Part shown: positions 36,097 to 43,538 of the stretch, one piece after another | Layout of the letters: the number at the start of each line of letters is the position of its first letter | Position numbering within the stretch: the stretch's first letter is position 1 | From: Limnohabitans sp. 103DPR2 | Lineage (GTDB): Bacteria; Pseudomonadota; Gammaproteobacteria; Burkholderiales; Burkholderiaceae_C | Reading direction: 5' to 3' | DNA: 64,000 nt | Assembly: GCF_001412575.1 (NCBI RefSeq) | Contig: NZ_CP011834.1 | Span: forward strand, 2,418,001-2,482,000 | Notes under the pieces: model-generated | Told to the model about the DNA's origin: nothing | The model's input: only the letters and a program-made list of their open reading frames with translations | Database searches by the model: none | Made by a program: the position numbers and the translations under genes

Positions 36097-38080
36097 CGCT
36101 TTTGAAGTGCAGGACGACTTGTCGTCTGCGCAATCCTCTACGAACGAAACTTTCGTGACTGAAACTTTGGCGCTTGATGCTGCCAATGTGAACGAAACCA
36201 CAGAAACTGAAATCACACCCGAGCAACCCAATGGTTTCGTGCTGTTGGGCTTGGCCCCTGAACTGGTTCAAGCTGTGGCCGACCTGGGCTACACACAACC
36301 CACTTCTGTGCAGCTCAAAGCCATTCCTTTGGCACTCCCCAAAGAAACCTTGGGCGAAGCCCACAAATACATTGACCTGATGGTGTCCAGTCAAACAGGC
36401 TCAGGCAAAACTGCCGCTTTCTTGTTGCCCGTGTTGCACACCCTGTTGCAAGAGTTGGCCGCCGAAGAAGAAGCCGATCGCGCTGCATTTGCCAAAGCAT
36501 GTGCCGACGCCGCCGCCAATGGCGAGCCAGCCCCCAAGCGCCCCAAGCGCAAAGACCCCACCAACGCACGCAATTTCAAGGCCCCCTCACCCGGTGCCTT
36601 GATTGTTTGCCCCACCCGCGAATTGGCACAGCAAGTTGCACACGACGCCATTGATTTGGTGAAACATTGCCGCGGCCTGCGCGTCGCTAATATTGTGGGC
36701 GGTATGCCTTACCAGTTGCAAATTGCCAAGTTGCAAAATGCCAATTTGGTGGTGGCCACACCAGGTCGTTTGCTCGACCTGCAACGCTCGATGCAAATCA
36801 AACTCGACAAAGTTAAATTCTTGGTAGTCGACGAAGCCGACCGCATGTTGGATTTGGGCTTCTCTGACGACTTGGCTGACATCAACCAACTCACCAGCCA
36901 GCGCCAGCAAACCATGATGTTCAGCGCCACGTTTGCGCCGCGCATTCAACAGTTGGCCATGCGCGTGATGCACGATGGTGGTTCTTCTGTTCAGAAAATC
37001 CAAATCGATTCACCCCAAGAGAAACACAGCAACATCAAGCAAGTTTTGTTCTGGGCCGACAACGCACAGCACAAACGCAAATTGCTCGACCATTGGTTGC
37101 GTGATGCCTCCATCAACCAAGCCATTGTGTTTGCCAGCACGCAAATTGAGTGCGACGGTTTGGCCGCTGATTTGCAGCAAGATGGATTTGATGCCGTTGC
37201 CCTGCACGGCGCTTTAAGCCAAGGTTTGCGCAATCGTCGCTTGATGGCTTTGCGCAATGGCCAAGTTCAAATCTTGGTGGCCACCGATGTGGCTGCGCGT
37301 GGCATTGACGTACCCACCATCACACACGTTTTCAACTTTGGCTTGCCCATGAAAGCTGAAGACTACACACACCGCATTGGTCGTACAGGCCGTGCCGGCC
37401 GTGATGGCTTGGCCATCACCTTTGCCGAAATTCGCGACCGTCGCAAAATCATGGACATCGAGGCTTACAGCCGTCAGCCCTTCAAAGCTGAAGTGATTCC
37501 AGGCATGGAGCCCAAACTCAACTTCCCAGAAACTCGCTCAGGCCGTGGTGGCAATGACCGAGGCGGCCGTGGCCGTTCATTTGGTGGTGGCGGTGGCGGC
37601 TTTGGCGGCAATCGCGGTGGTGACCGTTTTGAATCACGCGGCGCGCCTCGTTTTGAAGGCAACCGCGGTGGTGATCGCTTCGAAGGCCGTGGCGACCGTT
37701 TTGAAAACCGCGGCGCACCTTCACCCCGCTTTGAAGGTCGTCCTGAAGGTCGCGGTGATTTCCGTCCCGAAGGCCGCTTTGAGCCACGCGGTGATTTCCG
37801 CGGTGAACAACGCAGCTTCGCACCTCGCAGTGGCGAAGGTCGATTTGAGCCCCGTGGCGATCAGCGCCCTGACAACCGTGGCGACCGCTTTGATTCACGT
37901 GACAGCCGTGCACCACGCGCACCGGGTGGTCGCGACAATGCACGCGGCGGCGCAGGCGATCGCTTTGCACCCCGTGGCCCCAAAGTCATCGGTGCAGGCA
38001 ACTTCAAACCCCACAACGCTGGCGGTCACGCAGCACCCAAGCGCACGGGCGCTAAAGTGTTGAAAGTTACACGCGGTTAA
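36089..38080 (+). CDS. DEAD-box RNA helicase, RhlE-type with long RGG-rich tail
   Basis: A 663-residue helicase. An acidic N-terminal extension (about 1-50) leads to FVLLGLAPELVQAVADLGYT and the core: motif I SSQTGSGKT, Ia CPTRELAQQ, TPGRLLDL, II in VVDEADRMLDLGF, III as SAT, motif V DVAARGIDVP, VI HRIGRTGRAGRDG. An Ala/Lys-rich insert lies before Ia (AAANGEPAPKRPKRKDP). From about residue 480 the tail is Gly/Arg/Phe/Asp-rich with repeated GDRFE-RG and RGG units, probably disordered and RNA-binding. I start at ATG 36089; the frame extends upstream to a TTG at 36062 inside the leader. Ends in a terminator. Confidence 0.94.
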   Translation: MTDAFEVQDDLSSAQSSTNETFVTETLALDAANVNETTETEITPEQPNGFVLLGLAPELVQAVADLGYTQPTSVQLKAIPLALPKETLGEAHKYIDLMVSSQTGSGKTAAFLLPVLHTLLQELAAEEEADRAAFAKACADAAANGEPAPKRPKRKDPTNARNFKAPSPGALIVCPTRELAQQVAHDAIDLVKHCRGLRVANIVGGMPYQLQIAKLQNANLVVATPGRLLDLQRSMQIKLDKVKFLVVDEADRMLDLGFSDDLADINQLTSQRQQTMMFSATFAPRIQQLAMRVMHDGGSSVQKIQIDSPQEKHSNIKQVLFWADNAQHKRKLLDHWLRDASINQAIVFASTQIECDGLAADLQQDGFDAVALHGALSQGLRNRRLMALRNGQVQILVATDVAARGIDVPTITHVFNFGLPMKAEDYTHRIGRTGRAGRDGLAITFAEIRDRRKIMDIEAYSRQPFKAEVIPGMEPKLNFPETRSGRGGNDRGGRGRSFGGGGGGFGGNRGGDRFESRGAPRFEGNRGGDRFEGRGDRFENRGAPSPRFEGRPEGRGDFRPEGRFEPRGDFRGEQRSFAPRSGEGRFEPRGDQRPDNRGDRFDSRDSRAPRAPGGRDNARGGAGDRFAPRGPKVIGAGNFKPHNAGGHAAPKRTGAKVLKVTRG

Positions 38081-38115
38081 TTCCCCTACCCCATGCCCCT
38101 GTCAAACAGGGGCGT

Positions 38116-38152
38116 AAAAAAACCGCCTTGGCGAAAGCCTTGGCGGTTTTTT
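38116..38152. terminator. bidirectional terminator between the helicase and rplS
   Basis: A-run, CCGCC paired with GGCGG, a small TT/TT internal loop, GGC/GCC and a GAAA tetraloop, then a T-run. It begins about 35 bp past the helicase stop and lies 31 bp past the rplS stop on the other strand, so it can end both convergent transcripts. Confidence 0.9.
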
Positions 38153-38183
38153 CATGCAGGCCTTGTGAGACCTGCGAAGCTGA

Positions 38184-38564
38184 TTAAGCTGCTGCTGTTT
38201 TGGCAGCGCGCTGTGGCAACTTTTCTTTGATACGTGCAGACTTGCCGCTACGATCACGCAAGTAGTACAGCTTGGCGCGGCGAACATCACCACGACGCTT
38301 CACTTCAATGCTGGCAATCAAGGGGCTGTATGTTTGGAACGTACGCTCCACGCCTTCACCACTTGAAATTTTGCGAACAGTAAAACCACTGTTCAAGCCG
38401 CGATTGCGCTTGGCAATCACAACACCTTCATAAGCCTGAACGCGCTTGCGGTTACCTTCAACCACATTGACGCTAACGATGACGGTGTCACCAGGCATGA
38501 AGTCAGGAATTGTTTTACCCAAACGGGCAATTTCTTCCTGCTCGAGAGTTTGAATCAAATTCAT
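38184..38564 (-). CDS. rplS: 50S ribosomal protein L19
   Basis: A 126-residue ribosomal protein at the 30S-50S interface. From the ATG at 38564 it starts [20 protein letters not shown] and shows [40 protein letters not shown] and [20 protein letters not shown]. The frame runs 10 residues farther upstream, without family similarity. It is the last gene of rpsP-rimM-trmD-rplS, but it is separated from trmD by 207 bp, unusually far for this operon. Confidence 0.97.
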   Translation of the reverse strand: MNLIQTLEQEEIARLGKTIPDFMPGDTVIVSVNVVEGNRKRVQAYEGVVIAKRNRGLNSGFTVRKISSGEGVERTFQTYSPLIASIEVKRRGDVRRAKLYYLRDRSGKSARIKEKLPQRAAKTAAA

Positions 38565-38692
38565 TTTGAGCTCTTTCAACGTTCGATCATGCACAACGCT
38601 ACGCTAAAGGCGGCTTCTATGCTGCGAGCTCTCAACCATGAAGACGAGAACAAGCGCAACAGCCGCGGCGGGCAGAGGATCGACAGCCCATG

Positions 38693-38698
38693 ATTATA
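38693..38698 (-). promoter_or_regulatory. rplS: candidate -10 element for rplS in the trmD-rplS gap
   Basis: A perfect TATAAT on the minus strand lies about 130 bases upstream of the rplS start; the -35 is poor (TTCATT at 17 bp spacing). It would give a leader of about 120 bases, in which two GAGCTC blocks could pair. This suggests a separate promoter or a leader-type control of L19 level. It is a prediction only. Confidence 0.45.
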
Positions 38699-38771
38699 TA
38701 TTTGTTTTATGGCTGAATGAAAGCCAGTCTCGCGCTGACATCAGGCCAATGTTCTGACTTCGGCGTTTTGC

Positions 38772-39557
38772 TTAAGTCTTATCAGGTGCAGACACCTCAA
38801 AATGAGCCAAAAAGTGTTCATCTTTGGCGCTCAGCTTTCCCATCTTCCGGGCCCATTCAATCAGGTCTGGCCGATGCTTTTGAGTCAAGGTCAAACTTTG
38901 CTGACGTCGCCATTGGGCAATATCGGCATGGTGGCCAGACATCAAGATAGGCGGGACGGTTTCACCATGCCAAATTTCAGGACGCGTGTAATGTCCACAA
39001 TCCAACAAGCCATCCAGCGCTGGATTGAAGCTGTCCATTTGATGACTGCCCTCATCGTTCAAAACGCCAGGCTGCAAACGCGCAACGGCATCCAAGAGCG
39101 CAATGGCAGCGATTTCGCCGCCTGATAAAACAAAGTCACCCAAACTGATCTGGGCATCGACATGGGCATCAATGAAGCGCTGGTCAAGGCCCTCATAGCG
39201 ACCGCAAATCAAAATGGCGCCATCGCTTTGAGACCACGACGCAACGCCGGCGTGGGTCAAGGTCTGGCCAATGGGCGAAAAAAGGACGACTGGTACTTTG
39301 GCTTCTTTGGGATTTTGGGCGATGCGGTCTTGGCGAATGGCCAGCAAACACTTTTCCAAAGGTTCAGCCATCATCACCATGCCAGGCCCACCGCCAAAGG
39401 GTCGATCGTCGACACGGCGATAAGTTCCTTCGGAGAAATCTCGCAATTGCCAAAGCTTCAGCTCTACAGCGCCAGATTCAAACGCACGGCGGTTGATGCC
39501 AGAACTTAAAAAGGGGGCGAAGAGTTCGGGAAACAGCGTGATGACATCAAAGCGCAT
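38772..39557 (-). CDS. trmD: tRNA (guanine-N1-)-methyltransferase
   Basis: Methylates G37 of tRNAs and prevents frameshifting. The 261-residue SPOUT enzyme starts MRFDVITLFPELFAPF and has DDRPFGGGPGMVMMAEPL, the SAM-knot sequences LICGRYEGLDQRFI and SLGDFVLSGGE, and PEIWHGETVPPILMSGHH. It is the third gene of the rpsP-rimM-trmD-rplS operon, 17 bp after rimM. Confidence 0.97.
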   Translation of the reverse strand: MRFDVITLFPELFAPFLSSGINRRAFESGAVELKLWQLRDFSEGTYRRVDDRPFGGGPGMVMMAEPLEKCLLAIRQDRIAQNPKEAKVPVVLFSPIGQTLTHAGVASWSQSDGAILICGRYEGLDQRFIDAHVDAQISLGDFVLSGGEIAAIALLDAVARLQPGVLNDEGSHQMDSFNPALDGLLDCGHYTRPEIWHGETVPPILMSGHHADIAQWRRQQSLTLTQKHRPDLIEWARKMGKLSAKDEHFLAHFEVSAPDKT

Positions 39558-39574
39558 GGCTTGCTTTCACCCGC

Positions 39575-40165
39575 TCAGTAGTCAAGCTGCCAATCAACCG
39601 TGATCTTGCGACCAGGCAGGTCCACGTTGTCGACAAAGGCTGCGACAAAGGGAATCATGCGCTCCACCGGTGGCTTGCCTGCTTCTGCTGAAGCTTGCGA
39701 CAAGACCAGCACAGTTTGAGGCCCAGTGGACATCAAGTCTTTCACCTGACCCAAGGCCACACCTTCGCGGTTGACAACATCCAAGCCCAGCAAGTCCACC
39801 CAGTAATACTCGTCTGCACCGGCAGTCGGAAAACTTGAACGCGGTACAAAAATGCGTGCCCCTTTCAGGACTTCAGCTTGGTTTCTGTCGGCCACGTCCA
39901 GTGAACATGCGACGACGGTGTCGGCATGGTCTTTGGCTTCTTTGATTTTGAGCAGTACGGGCTTTGAAGGGCCACCAGCAGCAGGTGCTGCCGACTTGGC
40001 AGTTGGCGACTTTGCACCACCGACAGCGCGATCGGAAGGCAGCAAATACCAGCGCTTAGAAGAAAAAAGCGCCTCGGGTGAGGCGCTGTGGGGCAAGACT
40101 TTGAACCAGCCTTTGATGCCCCAAGCATCTGCAATACGCCCCACTTCGATGGCGTCTGCCGGCAT
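39575..40165 (-). CDS. rimM: 16S rRNA processing protein RimM
   Basis: 30S maturation factor that binds S19. From the ATG at 40165 the protein is 196 residues, starting MPADAIEVGRIADAWGIKGW, with an N-terminal RimM domain and a C-terminal PRC-barrel (ADEYYWVDLLGLDVVN through MIPFVAAFVDNVDL). An Ala/Pro/Lys-rich insertion (AKSPTAKSAAPAAGG) interrupts the N-terminal domain and makes it longer than E. coli RimM (182). A TTG at 40222 directly after the rpsP stop is a possible earlier start. It lies between rpsP and trmD as usual. Confidence 0.94.
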   Translation of the reverse strand: MPADAIEVGRIADAWGIKGWFKVLPHSASPEALFSSKRWYLLPSDRAVGGAKSPTAKSAAPAAGGPSKPVLLKIKEAKDHADTVVACSLDVADRNQAEVLKGARIFVPRSSFPTAGADEYYWVDLLGLDVVNREGVALGQVKDLMSTGPQTVLVLSQASAEAGKPPVERMIPFVAAFVDNVDLPGRKITVDWQLDY

Positions 40166-40222
40166 GTCGGCAAACTCTAAATGGGGTAGCACAGCAAAGC
40201 CTTTGGCGAAGCCAAAAAGCAA

Positions 40223-40474
40223 TTAAGCAGCTTTGGCAGCAGCTTGTTTGACCAAACGCTGAACGGTTGGAGACACTTGAGCGCCAACGCCTGTCCAGTA
40301 TGTCAAACGGTCTTGCACAACGCGCAGGCCTTCTTCTGTATCCTTGGCGATAGGGTTGTAAAAACCAATGCGCTCAATGAAACGACCATCGCGGCGAACG
40401 CGCTTGTCAGCCACAACAATGTTGAAAAATGGACGGGCTTTAGAACCGCCACGAGAAAGACGAATGACAACCAT
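40223..40474 (-). CDS. rpsP: 30S ribosomal protein S16
   Basis: An 83-residue ribosomal protein starting [20 protein letters not shown], with [20 protein letters not shown] and [18 protein letters not shown]. It is the first gene of the leftward rpsP-rimM-trmD-rplS operon. AGGA lies seven bases ahead of the ATG. Its promoter should lie in the 150 bp before the divergent acetyltransferase gene. Confidence 0.98.
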   Translation of the reverse strand: MVVIRLSRGGSKARPFFNIVVADKRVRRDGRFIERIGFYNPIAKDTEEGLRVVQDRLTYWTGVGAQVSPTVQRLVKQAAAKAA

Positions 40475-40624
40475 GATTTATCCTAGGGGTGGTGTACACA
40501 TTGCACAATTCAAAAAATTTGAAATGAAACAAGGACACAAATTCTTCCAGCGTTTGAGACACGCAACTGGCCACCCGGCCAGTGACACACTGAAAAGCCG
40601 CTGATTATAACCCGGAGTTCAAGA

Positions 40625-41146
40625 ATGCCAACCATTCGCCCCAGCCAACCCTCAGACATGGCCGCCATCACGGCCATTTACAAGCACCACGTCCTTCATG
40701 GAACGGGCACTTTTGAAATTGACCCACCCTCCCTTGAGGACATGACGGCCCGCAGGGAGGACGTCTTGAGCAAAGGTTTGCCCTATTTGGTCCTTGAAAA
40801 TGAAGGCCAAGTGGTCGGTTTTGCCTATTGCAACTGGTTCAAACCACGCCCCGCCTATCGATTCTCAGCCGAAGATTCCATTTATCTGGCCGCAGACACC
40901 GCCGGCAAAGGCTGGGGACGCATGCTACTGGCTGAGCTGTGCCAAGCCGCCGAAAAAGTCGGTATCCGAAAGTTGATCGCAGTCATTGGCGACTCTGGCA
41001 ATGCCGGCTCAATTGGCGTCCACACGTCGGTAGGCTTTAAGCACGTCGGCACTGTGTCTGGCTGCGGCTGGAAATTTGAACGCTGGCTAGACATCGTCAT
41101 GATGGAAAAAGCCCTAGGACTGGGGCAAACTCAAGCACCCGCCTGA
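40625..41146 (+). CDS. GNAT acetyltransferase (phosphinothricin/amino-acid acetyltransferase-like)
   Basis: A 173-residue GNAT-fold N-acetyltransferase. It starts MPTIRPSQPSDMAAITAIYK, has FEIDPPSLEDMTARR, the acetyl-CoA-binding segment DTAGKGWGRMLLAELC (motif A) and GSIGVHTSVGFKHVGTVSGC near the end. The pattern matches the Pat/MnaT group, which acetylates methionine sulfone, sulfoximine or phosphinothricin-like compounds. The native substrate is probably an amino acid and is not predictable. Divergent from rpsP. Confidence 0.87.
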   Translation: MPTIRPSQPSDMAAITAIYKHHVLHGTGTFEIDPPSLEDMTARREDVLSKGLPYLVLENEGQVVGFAYCNWFKPRPAYRFSAEDSIYLAADTAGKGWGRMLLAELCQAAEKVGIRKLIAVIGDSGNAGSIGVHTSVGFKHVGTVSGCGWKFERWLDIVMMEKALGLGQTQAPA

Positions 41147-41152
41147 GTTTGA

Positions 41153-41173
41153 CGAGAGGGCACCGCCCTCTCG
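41153..41173. terminator. inverted repeat between the acetyltransferase and pit genes
   Basis: A perfect 9-bp stem (CGAGAGGGC/GCCCTCTCG) around a three-base loop lies between two convergent genes. The flanks are only weakly T-rich, so it is a plausible but not textbook bidirectional terminator. Confidence 0.6.
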
Positions 41174-41176
41174 GGT

Positions 41177-42184
41177 TTAGAAAAGTTGCAAGCTCAGCCA
41201 GTAAGCAATGGCCGCCACAAAACCACTGGCTGGGATGGTCAAGATCCAGGCCCACACAATGTTGCCCGCTACGCCCCATCGAACGGCACTTGCACGTTGG
41301 GTAGAGCCAACACCCACAATGGCACCCGTGATGGTGTGTGTCGTGGAAACAGGAATGCCCAAGGAGGTGGCCAAGAAGAGTGTTAAAGCACCGCCTGTTT
41401 CAGCACAGAAGCCACCTACTGGCTTGAGTTTGGTGATTTTCTGACCCATGGTTTTGACAATGCGCCATCCGCCAAACATGGTGCCAAAGCCAATGGCCAA
41501 GTAACAAGAAACAATGGTCCAAGTGGGGGGCGATGTTTCTGCAGCCGAGACGTAACCAGTTGCCACCAGCAACATCCAAATGATGCCGATCGTTTTTTGT
41601 GCATCGTTACCACCATGACCCAAGCTGTAGGCACCTGCTGAAACGAGTTGCAGACGGCGGAACCACTTGTCGACTTTGGAAGGTCTGCTGCGCTTGAACA
41701 AATTGGCCACCAAGACCATCATCAGGGAACCCAAAAGGAAACCCAGCAGCGGCGAAACAAAGATAAAAGTCACCGTTTTCAAAACACCCGCAGACAACAA
41801 AGCACCCGCACCTGCTTTGGCAATGACCGCACCCACAATACCGCCAATCAGGGCATGTGAGGAACTGCTGGGTATGCCGTAATACCAAGTGATCACATTC
41901 CATGTGATGGCGCCTACCAAGGCACCAAAGACCACGTGAACGTCGACCACACCGGGTTGGACAATGCCCTTGCCAACGGTGGCAGCCACGCTGAGGTGGA
42001 AGATAAAGATGGCGACGAAATTGAAGAAAGCTGCAAACACAACGGCCTGCGTTGGTTTCAAAACGCCTGTTGAAACAACCGTGGCAATTGAGTTGGCGGC
42101 ATCATGAAAACCATTCATGAAGTCAAATGCCAGCGCCAAAGCCACCAGCAACATCACCACCCACAAAGCGGCTTGTGTGTCCAT
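41177..42184 (-). CDS. inorganic phosphate transporter, PiT family
   Basis: A 335-residue multi-pass low-affinity phosphate/metal-phosphate symporter. The PiT signature appears twice: FDFMNGFHDAANSIATVV near the N-terminus and GGNDAQKTIGIIWM in the middle, and SSSHALIGGIVGAV and STTHTITGAIVGVG form the repeated pore motif. From the ATG at 42184. It follows the DUF47 gene by 17 bp, a standard pair in which the DUF47 protein is thought to regulate the transporter. Confidence 0.94.
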   Translation of the reverse strand: MDTQAALWVVMLLVALALAFDFMNGFHDAANSIATVVSTGVLKPTQAVVFAAFFNFVAIFIFHLSVAATVGKGIVQPGVVDVHVVFGALVGAITWNVITWYYGIPSSSSHALIGGIVGAVIAKAGAGALLSAGVLKTVTFIFVSPLLGFLLGSLMMVLVANLFKRSRPSKVDKWFRRLQLVSAGAYSLGHGGNDAQKTIGIIWMLLVATGYVSAAETSPPTWTIVSCYLAIGFGTMFGGWRIVKTMGQKITKLKPVGGFCAETGGALTLFLATSLGIPVSTTHTITGAIVGVGSTQRASAVRWGVAGNIVWAWILTIPASGFVAAIAYWLSLQLF

Positions 42185-42201
42185 GCTCAAGGTTCCAAGT
42201 A

Positions 42202-42849
42202 TCAGGAGTTCTCGAGGACGATGCCCTCGATTTGATTGGCAACGTCTTCACATTTGTCAGTGATGGTTTCAAGCAATTCGTAAATGGCTTTCAACTTGAT
42301 CACTTCACGCACATCAGGCTCTTCGCGGAAAAGCTTGCTCATGGCACTGCGCATCACGCGGTCGGCATCGGACTCTAGTCGGTCAATTTCTTCGCATGTC
42401 TTCAATGCAGCTTCAGCCGTTGCAGGATCTGCAATGTTGCCCAGCATATTGACGGCATCCCGCAAACGCTCACAACATTTGACGGACAAATCGGTTAAAC
42501 GGGTAATTTCTTCCGTCATGACGCGCACATCGTAAAGCGCCATGGTTTCTGCGGAGTCTTGAATCAAGTCGGCCACATCGTCCATCAAATTAATGAGCGT
42601 ATGAATTTGCTCGCGATCAATGGGTGTGATGAAAGTGGTGTGAATCAAGCGATTGACTTCGTGCGTCACGCGATCGGCTGATCGCTCGGCATTGTCAACA
42701 TCTTGCGTGTATTTTTCACGCAGGTGACTGTCTGTGTAATTGAGCACCAAGTTTGAAAAGGCACGTGCCGCTTCAACGATTCGGTCTGCATGCTGGTTGA
42801 ACAACTCAAAAAAGTTGCCCTCTTTGGGCAAAAGCTTGCCAAAAAACAT
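42202..42849 (-). CDS. DUF47 / PhoU-like phosphate transport accessory protein
   Basis: A 215-residue helical protein of the DUF47 (TIGR00153, PhoU-like) family, starting MFFGKLLPKEGNFFELFNQH. It has repeated acidic helical segments such as LINLMDDVADLIQDSAETMA and EIDRLESDADRVMRSAMSKL that resemble PhoU metal-binding motifs. I use the ATG at 42849, which has CGGAGAATCC just upstream. It is the first gene of the operon with pit, behind a Pho-box-like site. Confidence 0.92.
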   Translation of the reverse strand: MFFGKLLPKEGNFFELFNQHADRIVEAARAFSNLVLNYTDSHLREKYTQDVDNAERSADRVTHEVNRLIHTTFITPIDREQIHTLINLMDDVADLIQDSAETMALYDVRVMTEEITRLTDLSVKCCERLRDAVNMLGNIADPATAEAALKTCEEIDRLESDADRVMRSAMSKLFREEPDVREVIKLKAIYELLETITDKCEDVANQIEGIVLENS

Positions 42850-42935
42850 AGGATTCTCCGTGAACAAAAAGCGAGAAATTCGCTCATTGAGGCATGCGGG
42901 AGTTTAAACCCTAAGCTTGTAAATATTGCAAAGCG

Positions 42936-42953
42936 GTGACATTTTTATGTCTG
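42936..42953 (-). promoter_or_regulatory. Pho-box-like site upstream of the DUF47-pit operon
   Basis: On the minus strand CAGACAT AAAA ATGTCAC resembles two 7-bp PhoB half-sites in direct repeat (consensus CTGTCAT-AWAW-CTGTCAY), with 11 of 14 half-site bases matching and the right AT spacer. A TATTTA that could be a -10 starts 11 bases downstream. It lies about 90 bases ahead of the DUF47 start. The match is by eye. Confidence 0.55.
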
Positions 42954-43026
42954 AAAAAAGACAATCAAAAACAGCAAATTGGCAGATATCGTAGCCCTTT
43001 GCAACTCGGCACTTTGTCACCGAAGG

Positions 43027-43518
43027 TTAAACGTCATCAGAACTAGAAGCATCTAGTTTTTCAATGGCTTGCGATTGAACGCTTTGCAAGTCTTGCACGC
43101 TCACCCGTTGCGGCGATAGCTCTGAAAGAGGCTTCAACACAAAGGCTCTTTCCCGCATCCTTGGATGGGGCACCGTCAGCACTGGGCTTTGGATGCTTGC
43201 ATCACCAAACAACAACAAGTCAATGTCCAGAGTTCGAGGCGCATTCCGATAGGGTCGCACACGGCCCGCCATGTTCTCCAAAGATTGAAAGGCCTTCAAT
43301 GCTTCATAAGCATTGAGGCGCGTTTCCAAATGAAGCACCGCATTGATGTAATCGGGCCCCGTCGCATCCACAGGGGCTGACCGGTAGAAAGAGGAGCAGT
43401 TGAGGGCTCGGGTATGCGGCAATTTGGCAATGGCCTTCACAGCAGCATCTAGGGTCTGGCGCGCTTCGCCCAAATTAGCACCCAGGCCAACAAACACTGA
43501 CACCCATTCACGATGCAT
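43027..43518 (-). CDS. folK: 2-amino-4-hydroxy-6-hydroxymethyldihydropteridine diphosphokinase
   Basis: Transfers pyrophosphate to the pterin precursor of folate. The 163-residue HPPK starts MHREWVSVFVGLGANLGEAR, has SSFYRSAPVD, the catalytic PRTLDIDLLLFGD and VPHPRMRERAFVLKPLSEL. It is the last gene of the leftward group led by perM, 20 bp after pcnB. folC sits about 38 kb away in this window. Confidence 0.95.
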   Translation of the reverse strand: MHREWVSVFVGLGANLGEARQTLDAAVKAIAKLPHTRALNCSSFYRSAPVDATGPDYINAVLHLETRLNAYEALKAFQSLENMAGRVRPYRNAPRTLDIDLLLFGDASIQSPVLTVPHPRMRERAFVLKPLSELSPQRVSVQDLQSVQSQAIEKLDASSSDDV

Positions 43519-43538
43519 GAAGGCCCCCTGATGTCGCC

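Noticed and set aside
37518..38063. Long frames on both strands within the helicase RGG tail.
   Set aside because: They arise from the repetitive G+C-rich tail coding sequence. The translations (His/Arg- or Ala/Val-rich) have no family features.
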